From contig JACDOD010000008.1 in NCBI GenBank assembly GCA_017656265.1, forward strand, positions 83,247-147,246: a DNA stretch of 64,000 bases, written 5' to 3'. Position numbers and translations under genes: made by a program. This DNA comes from Bacillaceae bacterium (lineage in GTDB: Bacteria; Bacillota; Bacilli; Bacillales; Alkalibacillaceae). Positions 36,596 through 45,479 of the stretch are shown one piece after another. A model generated the notes under the pieces. That model ran no database searches. It worked only from the letters and a program-made list of their open reading frames with translations, and had not been told where the DNA came from. The stretch's first letter is position 1, and each line of letters starts with the position of its first letter.

Positions 36596-38119
36596 TTACA
36601 CCTCCATTTTCTCTTCTAGAATACTCATTATTTCTTTATGGGCATCTATAAAAGGTTGGTACTCTGAATATAATTTTGAATTTATATCATCGATATTATT
36701 TTTCATATTCTCATATAAAGAAACTATTAATGACATATCATCATTAAATACTTTATTAGTTTCATGTATAACAGCAGTATCTAACTGGCCATCAAAAACA
36801 TATAATCCATAAATAAGAGTTAATTGTTTAAACATATCTTCTGTCAAATCACCATTTTCTTCTAGCAAGTCCCCAGATAAATCAATTATCATTTTGAAAT
36901 AATTAGTAATATACTCAAACTCTTTAGAGCCTAGAAAAGCATCTTTGTTTAAAACCTTAGATAAAATACTCTTTAATATATTCGAAAACCAACCGTTGTC
37001 CTCTACATTATATTTTTCGCAAATATAACTTTTATATATATCTAGGAAATAATATTCTAATGATTCTATGTAAGATTCTTTATTTCCACTGTATTTGTCA
37101 ACAAAATGTAACCAATTCAATAAAATAAACTCTAGTACTTGCAGTTCAAAATTCAGCTCTTTTACTCTGCTAAAGTTTGCTAATAGAGAATGTTCATTAT
37201 TAATTTCAAACCCTTTAAAATCATCACTGATCATAGGCTCAGGTATATTATCCAATGAAATAGAGTCATACTTGTTAGTAAGTACACTATAAACATTAAA
37301 TAGAAAGTTTGATAAAACACTTATATTGATTTCATAATCAATATCTAAAAAATTTTTTATATGATCAGAATAAACTCTATATAAATTAGAAGCAAAAGAA
37401 GAAAATTCTTCTTCTAACTTATATTCTTTTTTTACATTTCTTATACTATATAATAACTCATCTATTTGATTAAGTAATTCTCCAACACGGTTCATAATAC
37501 TTTGTGTTGGGTTTTTTACAGGGGTAAAATCATAATCTTTATAAAATATTTGATGCTCCATTTCTCCCCATGCAGACTCTAACTGGCTTTTAATTTGTAA
37601 TTCAAATAAATATTGATTGTACCTTGCTTTAATCTTATATATTTTGAGTCCATTTTTCATAGAAACAGGTTGTTTGTTAATGTTTTCAAACACTATTCCT
37701 ACTGTCTCGAAATCACTAATTTTGTCAATTAAAAGTTTAAAAATATTTTCTCTGTCAACCCCTAAATCACCTATGATTTTTATTCCTATTACATCATCCC
37801 ACTTTTTGAAATATTCAAATAATTCTTCGCTAGATTGTTCTATATCTTCTAGAGAAGTATATTTTTTTTTAAGGGATAATAGTTTGCTACTACGAATTAA
37901 TTTTTCACTGACACTTTCTTTAGTTTTTACTCTTGTAGAAAATTTATAGTATTCTCCTGTATGTACTGAATTATTGTATTGAAGACTGTATTTATCTTTA
38001 TGTTTATTCATAATATGTACAATCTTGCCCAAAATTTCTCTTTTCGCATCTTCAAACTTCTCTCTACATTCATTTTCGTAAAATTTTTCTAACTTTTCTA
38101 ACATCTCACTAATGTTCAC
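36596..38119 (-). CDS. RelA/SpoT-domain nucleotide pyrophosphokinase-like protein (candidate toxin/defence effector)
   Basis: The first 200 residues match the RelA/SpoT synthetase fold. R63 and K65 with S69 and K73 lie in STRVKTKESVSEKL, an ATP/acceptor site. WDDVIGIKIIGD (107-118) has the metal-binding Asp. FELQIKSQLESAWGEMEH (172-189) holds the catalytic Glu and downstream EH pair, as in small alarmone synthetases. The remaining 300 residues are helical and unrecognised. This size and the lack of HD, TGS or ACT domains exclude a housekeeping Rel. Toxic relatives (toxSAS, CapRel) make alarmones or pyrophosphorylate tRNA and act against phage. It is operonic with a DGQHR gene. Confidence 0.78.
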   Translation of the reverse strand: MNISEMLEKLEKFYENECREKFEDAKREILGKIVHIMNKHKDKYSLQYNNSVHTGEYYKFSTRVKTKESVSEKLIRSSKLLSLKKKYTSLEDIEQSSEELFEYFKKWDDVIGIKIIGDLGVDRENIFKLLIDKISDFETVGIVFENINKQPVSMKNGLKIYKIKARYNQYLFELQIKSQLESAWGEMEHQIFYKDYDFTPVKNPTQSIMNRVGELLNQIDELLYSIRNVKKEYKLEEEFSSFASNLYRVYSDHIKNFLDIDYEINISVLSNFLFNVYSVLTNKYDSISLDNIPEPMISDDFKGFEINNEHSLLANFSRVKELNFELQVLEFILLNWLHFVDKYSGNKESYIESLEYYFLDIYKSYICEKYNVEDNGWFSNILKSILSKVLNKDAFLGSKEFEYITNYFKMIIDLSGDLLEENGDLTEDMFKQLTLIYGLYVFDGQLDTAVIHETNKVFNDDMSLIVSLYENMKNNIDDINSKLYSEYQPFIDAHKEIMSILEEKMEV

Positions 38120-38381
38120 TTAGGTCTCCCCCCTTATACCAAAAAATATTTTCAAGTAACCATACTTTAATTCTTTCTAATTTCTATACTAATATCGTTT
38201 GTACCTCGATTGTAGATGGTACATATTTATACAATTATTGGTGTCATAACCCATTATATCTATTTTTTTAATGATTTCCATGATTACACCCATTTTTTAT
38301 ATCTTCAATAATCATAACAATAATACATGAATATAAATTGTATTTATTTATAGCCCATATATGAATACTTTTGTAATCCTC

Positions 38382-38484
38382 TCCCCCTCAACCCTGGTTT
38401 GGTTTTACACGCCGCCTTTTCACTTCAGAATTTCCACGAGCTGCTCGACCATGTAGTAGGGGCTATATTTGAAGTCGCTATTAA
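38382..38484 (-). pseudogene. Fragment of a TetR-family gene
   Basis: Translation gives DFKYSPYYMVEQLVEILK then a stop, paralleling the TetR pseudogene at 11506-11922 (FKYSSSYMAEQLVEILK). It is cut by the transposon end at 38485. The bases 38120-38381, upstream of the RelA/SpoT-domain gene, show no gene and should hold its promoter. Confidence 0.55.
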
Positions 38485-38514
38485 TGTTGGCAAATAAAAA
38501 AGTTGTTTAAAAAC
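38485..38514. repeat. Internal Tn7-like left end (lineage B) inside element 1
   Basis: TGTTGGCAAATAAAAAAGTT, continuing GTTTAAAAAC, matches the left end at 22643 (TGTTGACAAAATAAAAAAG). It is preceded by ATTAA. It separates the RM/RloC/tns part from the RelA/SpoT-DGQHR part, so it probably was the original left end of the tns-bearing unit. Confidence 0.65.
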
Positions 38515-38575
38515 TTCTTTATACTAATTTAACTTAAGACAGTTTACCCATATATATTATTTAGTCTTTAATGAA

Positions 38576-40867
38576 TTAGCGCTCCTCCTCTTTAATACTC
38601 GCTATTTGTTCGATTCCCTGTTGTATTTCTGAAGTAACTACCTTTTTAGCCTCTGCTGCTTTTGAACCGAACATGTCTTCAGGAAAGTCTTTGGTCATCA
38701 TATTAAAATGTGATTCATGTCCTGATTCACAAAAAATCCTTTTAAACACCTTTAAATATTGCTGTTTTTCTTCTATACTTCTTTCCACCTCTAGATCTTC
38801 GTTTATATGGTGAGATCCATCATTAACCCATGAAAACAAGGATCGGCCAATTATTTTATCCTGACCTTCAAATTTTTCTATTTCCTTTCTTATATCTACC
38901 CCACCAAAAAACTTAAAGTACGTTTCTAAAATTCGTCGCATAACATTTTGTATAGTTAACAAATTGTGATCTTTGGTCAACTTTAATTCATTCCAGAGTA
39001 ATTCATAAGAGGATTTAATGGGGTTTTTATCACATCTTTCAACTTTAGACTTATTATTAATTTTTTTAATAATCCAATAAGACTCATCCTTTTTAGAGTC
39101 ATTATGATTATTATAGTCAAACGATACCTCTTTATGAAAATAAACATTATGAGTGAAAACAAACAGCTGTTTAATATTTGATCTTTTATTCCTTATATCC
39201 TCCATTATATTCCTTACTAGATTGCTCACAACAAAAAGCACATTACTGTCCAAACTGGAAACAGGGTCATCTATTACGACAATTTTCTTTGATCTAATTC
39301 TCTCAGCATTATTGCTTCCTTGAATAAGATAATAAAAATATAGGAATGTGATAAACGTTTTTTCCCCTTCACTTAAAGTATCTCCAACGTCTTCTCCGTC
39401 TTCCCTAATAATTCTATACTTTCCTTTTTCTTTTGTTGTAGATAGCCTAAAGTTTGTAAAGCCAAATTTGTTAAGATAAGCATTAATCTCATTTACAGTA
39501 TTCTCGACACTTGTAACTTTCTTATCTGTTTCTTTAAGTTCTTTGTCTTTCTCATCAATATAACCCCTTAATTGTTTATGACTCTCATTCATACCTTCAA
39601 GTGCTTTATTTATTGTTGTCAATTTACTCTTAAAATCATTGTATAATTGCTTATTTTCTTCCACGATATAATGCCAAATATCATTGATTAAAATTTTCTT
39701 CTCTTCTTTCAGGTTATTAATAATATTGTTATAATTTTTTATTTCTTCGTTTGCTTTTTTTATGACTGCATTAATGGCATTAACTTCTGGAACAATTGAC
39801 ACTATTTTCACTGCTCGACTAGGTTCTTTCTTCTTTTTTTCAATTAATAATTTGTTATTTCTAAATTTACTTTCTATTAAATTTAGAAGTTGCTCTATCT
39901 CCTCTTTATTTAAATATTCGTTTTCAATTTTTATTAATTCTTTAACATTTTGTAAAGTTACCTCTGCATATTCTTCGTAATCACTTGCATCCTTGTTTAA
40001 TTGATTAATCTGAGTAGTATATGTAGTATCAAAATAACTTTCTAGTTCCTCTTCAAAACCTTCTGGTAAATCCTGCTGACAGAAAGGACATATCCCATCA
40101 GAATTTTTCATGTGCTTATGACCTTCTCTTACCCAGTCACTTATGTTTAAATGTGAAATTAGCTTAGCAATATCCAAATCTTCTTTACCAACAATTTTTG
40201 TATTAAAAATCTCTTTGTTTTCAATGTCTTTTTTTAATGAAATCTCTTTTAAGTAATTCAATTCCTCAGGGTTTTGACTAAATATTGAATTTTGACGTTT
40301 TAATAATTCTTGTAAACTTATTGGTGCTCTATTCTTGAGTTTTTCTGCTTCTTGTATAAATCTTTCCATAAACTTTTCTTTTTTGTTACGTAATCCTTTA
40401 AAAGCTGTGTCTTTAAATTCTTCTTCATGTTTTTTCATGACTTTCCATACTCTATTTTTAAATTTATCCTCTACTGATTTTTTCTCTTTCTCTTTTTCTT
40501 TAATATTCTCTTCAACTTTTATTATTTTACTTTCATATTTTTCAATGTCTTCCTGTAACTCTTCGATTTTCTCTTGTAATTCTTTGGATGCTTCCCCCAA
40601 TGTAAATATCCCTTTTATATTACTATACTCTTTAAAATTTTCTTCTACAAAGTTTCTATTATAAACTACGATATCATAGTTTCCACCAGAACTGTCATAG
40701 CTACAATCTCTATATTTATCGTGAATACTAGATCTTAGATATTCCGAAATAGTTGTTTTCCCGGAACCATTACTTCCATACAAAAAGTTAATTTCTTTAA
40801 GTTCCGTTAAGTGTTCACCATTTTGACCATAAGTAGCAACATTCTTTATAGTCATGTTTTTAATCAT
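38576..40867 (-). CDS. RloC-like ABC-ATPase with anticodon-nuclease-type C-terminus
   Basis: The 763-residue protein has an ABC-type ATPase split by coiled coils. Walker A GSNGSGKTT is at 31-39, a signature LSEGE at 498-502, Walker B KIVVIDDPVSSLD at 528-540, and a His switch in FTHNVYFHKE. In the coiled coil CPFCQQDL (Cys 260 and 263) forms a zinc-hook motif. The C-terminus has R644xxxE648 and, after about 38 residues, H686, the pattern of the PrrC/RloC anticodon nuclease triad. RloC enzymes cut tRNA when DNA is damaged or restriction is blocked, and lie beside type I RM loci as here. The nuclease role is inferred. Confidence 0.75.
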   Translation of the reverse strand: MIKNMTIKNVATYGQNGEHLTELKEINFLYGSNGSGKTTISEYLRSSIHDKYRDCSYDSSGGNYDIVVYNRNFVEENFKEYSNIKGIFTLGEASKELQEKIEELQEDIEKYESKIIKVEENIKEKEKEKKSVEDKFKNRVWKVMKKHEEEFKDTAFKGLRNKKEKFMERFIQEAEKLKNRAPISLQELLKRQNSIFSQNPEELNYLKEISLKKDIENKEIFNTKIVGKEDLDIAKLISHLNISDWVREGHKHMKNSDGICPFCQQDLPEGFEEELESYFDTTYTTQINQLNKDASDYEEYAEVTLQNVKELIKIENEYLNKEEIEQLLNLIESKFRNNKLLIEKKKKEPSRAVKIVSIVPEVNAINAVIKKANEEIKNYNNIINNLKEEKKILINDIWHYIVEENKQLYNDFKSKLTTINKALEGMNESHKQLRGYIDEKDKELKETDKKVTSVENTVNEINAYLNKFGFTNFRLSTTKEKGKYRIIREDGEDVGDTLSEGEKTFITFLYFYYLIQGSNNAERIRSKKIVVIDDPVSSLDSNVLFVVSNLVRNIMEDIRNKRSNIKQLFVFTHNVYFHKEVSFDYNNHNDSKKDESYWIIKKINNKSKVERCDKNPIKSSYELLWNELKLTKDHNLLTIQNVMRRILETYFKFFGGVDIRKEIEKFEGQDKIIGRSLFSWVNDGSHHINEDLEVERSIEEKQQYLKVFKRIFCESGHESHFNMMTKDFPEDMFGSKAAEAKKVVTSEIQQGIEQIASIKEEER

Positions 40868-40945
40868 ATTTAATTATACCTCCACAAATTGGTCTTTGAT
40901 CTATAAAATCCAAAAAGGCATATAACAAAGGGACACGACTTATCG

Positions 40946-43900
40946 TCATGCCCCTTCTGTAAATTCCGAGTTGCTATTAATTTGCTCAATAATGTGAATG
41001 ATTTGCTTTGCATCATCAATGTTGTCCTTGAATAACTCCGATATACTCCCGAGTGCACGAAAAGGCTCTTCCTGAAGAACTTCTTTCTCAAGGTACCCGT
41101 TTTTGATTACATAATCAATGATTAGCTGAACAAACTTGATTTGGTTACTATTTAGTCGCTCTTCTGACAGAAATTCAGAAAAAGCTTCGTTAGCAGCTTG
41201 TCTGTCCAAACCTACAATTTGACGAACAAGCCTAGTAATTGAAGTGTCACCAAACACCTTTTCATATTCTTCTTTTGTGCCAAGTTCTTTCCAGAGGATA
41301 TCTTCTAACAATTTTACATCTTGTGCTGTTAGTGGTTTGTTGTTACGCAATTTATAAATCACTACTTGATCTTTATGTTCTTTTAAATATTGATTTACAC
41401 GTTTCCGGTAATTTTGCAAATTATTTGATGCGTAAAGAGGTTCGCCTTCTTTTGCTAACGTTTGGAAAGTGTCTTTGAAATTTGTAAAGTAATCTTTTTG
41501 ATGTTCTTTTTCCAAGAACTTGATCAGCTCTCGCATGACCGTACGTACTTCTTCAAGGGCAAACACATCGGCTTCTTCCCAAAATTGATCATCTTGTACG
41601 CGATAAAGAATTTCTTTATTCTCGTTGATTTGTGGTATCGTTCCAAGTTCAGCCAATTTTTCAGAGGTATTAACCACACTTCGAATTTGTTTTGTAGCAC
41701 TATTGGCTGTAAGGTAAGCTAATTCAATCGTATACATGACATTGTCAAAGCGTTTTGCCATTTCATCATCGTCCATAGGTGGTATCAATGGTGCAATATG
41801 TTCTTTAATTTCATTCACATTTGAAATCGAAAGTGATTGCCAGTTATCTTTGTTCTTGTATTTATGAATATATTTTAAATGCATCCGTACTTGAAAGTTA
41901 TCTTCATTTAGTCGATGGATCTCTTCTAACAGCTCGTCCACAAGCTGCTGACGGTAATTTATGTACTTTTCCACCTGGAAATCAAGCGCCTGAAGTTCTC
42001 TTATGATATCTAATTTAAGTTCAAAAATACGCTGTGTTAGGCTAACCGTGAGCGTTCCTTCAATCCCTTTCTCATTCTCTCGGAAAAATTCAAAGTTCCG
42101 CAAATAATCAAAGATCAAGAAATATTCTTTATCCTGGCCTGGACCAAATAAATCTTCACACAAACGGGTCCCACGGCCAATCATCTGCCAGAATTTCGAC
42201 TTGGAACGAACCTTTTTAAAGAAGACCAGGTTGACGACTTCCGGAATATCGACTCCTGTATCGAGCATGTCTACCGATACAGCAATATGTGGTGGCTTAT
42301 CCTTTGTCGAAAAATCTTCGATTAATGTATCGACATAATTGACTTTGTAGTCAATTCGTCGGCAGAAGTTGCCACCGTAATGGGGATATAATTCATTAAA
42401 GCGTTTGACAATTTGTTTAGCATGTTTGGAGTTCTTGGCAAAAATTATCGTTTTTCCTAAACGATCTCCACCTTCCATTTTAATTCCTTTTTCCATGAGC
42501 TCAGTTAATACCTGATCGATAGTATGATCGTTAAAGAGCCATTCGTTCAATGCCCCGCTCGATATATAATCTCCTACTTCTTTATCAAACGTATCCTCAT
42601 ACTGTTCCTGTTCTTCTGGACTTAATTCATCGTAATGGATCCCATCATCTAAAAACTTTGACGTTGATTCAATTGTCCGATAATCGACAAGATAACCATC
42701 CTTTACGGCTTGTTCCAGCTCATAGGCATATGTTGGATTTCCTGTTTCCAACCCAAATACATCGTACGTATTTTTGTCAATATCATCTTTAGGGGTTGCT
42801 GTTAATCCAAGTAAGATACCATCAAAGTATTCAAAAATTGCCTTGTATTTTTTATAGATACTCCTGTGACTTTCATCAATGATGATCAGATCAAAGTGGC
42901 CCACCGTAAATAACTTTTTGCCATCTTTACGTTTCACTTCATCAATAGCATTCATCATCGTTTGATACGTTGAAAATACTATGCGACTTAATTCTGGGTC
43001 ATCTTTATTGTCCATTAGTTTACAGACGCTCATCGATGGCAACAGATTACTGAATGCATTTTTCGCTTGATTTACCAGCGTAACCCGGTCCGCTAAAAAC
43101 AGGACATTTTTTACCCAGTTATGTCGAACCAAAACATCAACGATTGAAATTGCTGTACGTGTTTTACCTGAACCGGTAGCCATCACTAGAAGCGCCTTAC
43201 GTTCTTTGGCCTGAATAGCTTCACACACATTCGTAATGGCCTCTTTTTGATAAGGACGATTCGTAATATGATCGTTAATCTCTATATTTACGAGCGGGTG
43301 TTTAAATGTTCGTCTTGTGATCAGCAGTTCAATATCAGCCTTTGTGTAAAAACCCGAAACTTGACGTTCAGGATATTCAAGATCGTCCCACAGACGTGTA
43401 TCAAAACCGTTCGTGAAGAAAATGATCGGGCGTTGACCATGCATTTTTTCGATACAGTCGGCATATAGCTTGGCCTGCTGTTTCCCCTGGTAAATATCCA
43501 CAGATGTTTTCTTCGCCTCAACTACGGCTATCGGCTTTCCGTTATCGCCCAAAAGAACATAATCGACATAGCCTAGTCCTGTACGGTTTGGCATGCCTGT
43601 GACTTCATATTCTTCAATGATATCACGTCCAAACTCCCATCCTGCTAACTTTAACTCCAGATCAATGTAAAGCTTGCGTGTTTGGAACTCCGTGATCTCC
43701 TCCACTTGATAGTCATAGTCTTGCGTATTTCGTACACGGGTTTCCGTTATACGTATTTGGAGTTCCTCGTTTTCTTTCCTAAGTTCTTCGAGTTTTTTAT
43801 CTCTGGAACTTAATTTTTCATATAAATCCTGATACTCCTCTGGTCGCTTACGCGGTTCATCACCTGTAAGCAGAATAGATTCGTCAAACGCTACTCCCGA

Positions 43901-44287
43901 ATATTCTTCTGAATAGCAATAATCGATCCAGCCCACAAATTGATGTAAATTATGCAAAGATGTAACTGCTTCTTCACGGGAAATGTTAGAGTTGGTGTGA
44001 ACAGCGACATTACCAAGCTTGACAATATACTTTAAGAGAGGGAAGAGGTCATGATCAATAATGTCTCTAAAGGTCCGTTCATGTATAAGGCTTGAAAGGT
44101 TATCCTGATAAGGAAGTTTTAGATCCTTATCTGCACTGTACATCCACTTCACCGTTAACTCGAGTGCACGACGCGTCAGTATGGCACACGTCGCCGGACT
44201 TACTTGAAGGCTTTTCTCAGCCTCCAAGCAGGCATCCGTAAACATTTCGTATTGCGTTTTGGTTTTTAAAAATTGGAAGTTAGACAT
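40946..44287 (-). CDS. hsdR: Type I restriction endonuclease, R subunit
   Basis: The protein has an N-terminal DUF4145-like region. The endonuclease domain is TGLGYVDYVLL, then DNGKPIAVVEAKKTS (D...ExK). An SF2 translocase follows: LVMATGSGKTRTAISIV (Walker A), IIDESHRSIYKKY (DESH), GLTATPKDD, and QMIGRGTRLCEDL. It cuts DNA after translocation when its site is unmethylated. ATG 44287 (MSNFQFLKTKTQYEMF) after GAAGAGGTG is preferred over the frame opening at 44320, giving 1113 residues, normal for EcoEI-type HsdR. The order M-S-R and short gaps indicate an operon. Some of the 40868-40945 gap may be a terminator. Confidence 0.93.
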   Translation of the reverse strand: MSNFQFLKTKTQYEMFTDACLEAEKSLQVSPATCAILTRRALELTVKWMYSADKDLKLPYQDNLSSLIHERTFRDIIDHDLFPLLKYIVKLGNVAVHTNSNISREEAVTSLHNLHQFVGWIDYCYSEEYSGVAFDESILLTGDEPRKRPEEYQDLYEKLSSRDKKLEELRKENEELQIRITETRVRNTQDYDYQVEEITEFQTRKLYIDLELKLAGWEFGRDIIEEYEVTGMPNRTGLGYVDYVLLGDNGKPIAVVEAKKTSVDIYQGKQQAKLYADCIEKMHGQRPIIFFTNGFDTRLWDDLEYPERQVSGFYTKADIELLITRRTFKHPLVNIEINDHITNRPYQKEAITNVCEAIQAKERKALLVMATGSGKTRTAISIVDVLVRHNWVKNVLFLADRVTLVNQAKNAFSNLLPSMSVCKLMDNKDDPELSRIVFSTYQTMMNAIDEVKRKDGKKLFTVGHFDLIIIDESHRSIYKKYKAIFEYFDGILLGLTATPKDDIDKNTYDVFGLETGNPTYAYELEQAVKDGYLVDYRTIESTSKFLDDGIHYDELSPEEQEQYEDTFDKEVGDYISSGALNEWLFNDHTIDQVLTELMEKGIKMEGGDRLGKTIIFAKNSKHAKQIVKRFNELYPHYGGNFCRRIDYKVNYVDTLIEDFSTKDKPPHIAVSVDMLDTGVDIPEVVNLVFFKKVRSKSKFWQMIGRGTRLCEDLFGPGQDKEYFLIFDYLRNFEFFRENEKGIEGTLTVSLTQRIFELKLDIIRELQALDFQVEKYINYRQQLVDELLEEIHRLNEDNFQVRMHLKYIHKYKNKDNWQSLSISNVNEIKEHIAPLIPPMDDDEMAKRFDNVMYTIELAYLTANSATKQIRSVVNTSEKLAELGTIPQINENKEILYRVQDDQFWEEADVFALEEVRTVMRELIKFLEKEHQKDYFTNFKDTFQTLAKEGEPLYASNNLQNYRKRVNQYLKEHKDQVVIYKLRNNKPLTAQDVKLLEDILWKELGTKEEYEKVFGDTSITRLVRQIVGLDRQAANEAFSEFLSEERLNSNQIKFVQLIIDYVIKNGYLEKEVLQEEPFRALGSISELFKDNIDDAKQIIHIIEQINSNSEFTEGA

Positions 44288-44329
44288 ATATGACACCTCT
44301 TCCCTGTCTTCAAAAGTCAATGAAAAATA

Positions 44330-45475
44330 CTAGTCGTTAAATAGTTCGCCGTTGAAGGCTTTGTTAGATAGAGCATCTTTTAAGTTTTCTAATTCTTTTA
44401 GGCTTTCCACTAGCTTTCTATTTTTCCCTTCTAAACTAGTAATGAATTCAGCATATTCGTTCTGTAAACCAATTGAGGGAAGAATCACCTCAAAATTTTT
44501 CAATATTGTGGTGTTAAGATTTGGCTGTGTCCCATCAGGGGCAGTACTTCTAAAGTGTTTTGTGAAGAAATTCAGTAAGTTCAGTAGAAAAATGTCATTC
44601 AACTTATCTGATATATCTTGAAAAGCTAACCAACCATCATGTATACAGCCATCAAAAGTTATAATTCTAGCAAAACCTAAACTAACTCCACAATTTGCAA
44701 AAATCAAACTTCCCTTTGGAACAAGTCTAGATTTTTTGATTCCCTCTTCAATTATTTTTTCTTTTGTTTCTGTAATATATATACTATCCTCTTTTGTACC
44801 ATCACTTATTTTAATCCAAGGAATCGTTCCTCCTAGAAAATCTTTAATAGGCCTGGGGGATCCTCCGCGAACTACTTTACATAAATCCCCCAGTTTTGCC
44901 TTAGGATATTTTTTTGAATTTAATAGTGGATCCCCAAACATATCCAGAAAAATACTTTGTTTTAAAGAAGATAGTGCTGAGATTTGTTCTTTACGTAATT
45001 TTATTACCTTTTCTACCCTATTTAATATTGAATTAATTTTCTTTTGAGTATCTATAGAAGGAAGCGGTATGTTTATATTTTCAAGTACATTTCTTGAAAT
45101 ATGGGGTATCGTGGCTCCAGTACAATTATCTCTTAGATGTCTTTCTTTAGACTTTAAAAAACGAGCAACATAATGGCTATCAATTTTTTCCTTTCCAACA
45201 TTATCTTTAAGCTTCAAAACGGCTAAAGTACTTCCAATTGCTCCATTAAGCCCAAAACCGATTGTACCAGCATTAGCTCCATCCCATGCTATAATAATGT
45301 CCTCTTTATTAACGAGAACGGTATTTTCATCTACCTCACAAAATTTCAAATTAGAATCATCTCTAAGATCTTCAATTTGTATATATCGAGCTGTTGCTTG
45401 ATGTGGAGTTTCGACTTTCTTTAGCTTCCTCCCCTTGACTATGTCAAATAAATCCTTAACTTTTCTGAACTTCAT
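44330..45475 (-). CDS. hsdS: Type I restriction-modification specificity subunit S
   Basis: The 381-residue protein has two target-recognition domains. The first starts FRKVKDLFDIVKGRKL and the second YPKAKLGDLCKVVRGGSP, each followed by a long helix (LRKEQISALSSLKQSIFLD and FITSLEGKNRKLVESL). Together they bind a bipartite DNA site and hold two M subunits. It is placed 4 bp after hsdM. The recognition sequence cannot be read from the protein. Confidence 0.93.
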   Translation of the reverse strand: MKFRKVKDLFDIVKGRKLKKVETPHQATARYIQIEDLRDDSNLKFCEVDENTVLVNKEDIIIAWDGANAGTIGFGLNGAIGSTLAVLKLKDNVGKEKIDSHYVARFLKSKERHLRDNCTGATIPHISRNVLENINIPLPSIDTQKKINSILNRVEKVIKLRKEQISALSSLKQSIFLDMFGDPLLNSKKYPKAKLGDLCKVVRGGSPRPIKDFLGGTIPWIKISDGTKEDSIYITETKEKIIEEGIKKSRLVPKGSLIFANCGVSLGFARIITFDGCIHDGWLAFQDISDKLNDIFLLNLLNFFTKHFRSTAPDGTQPNLNTTILKNFEVILPSIGLQNEYAEFITSLEGKNRKLVESLKELENLKDALSNKAFNGELFND

Positions 45476-45479
45476 ATAT

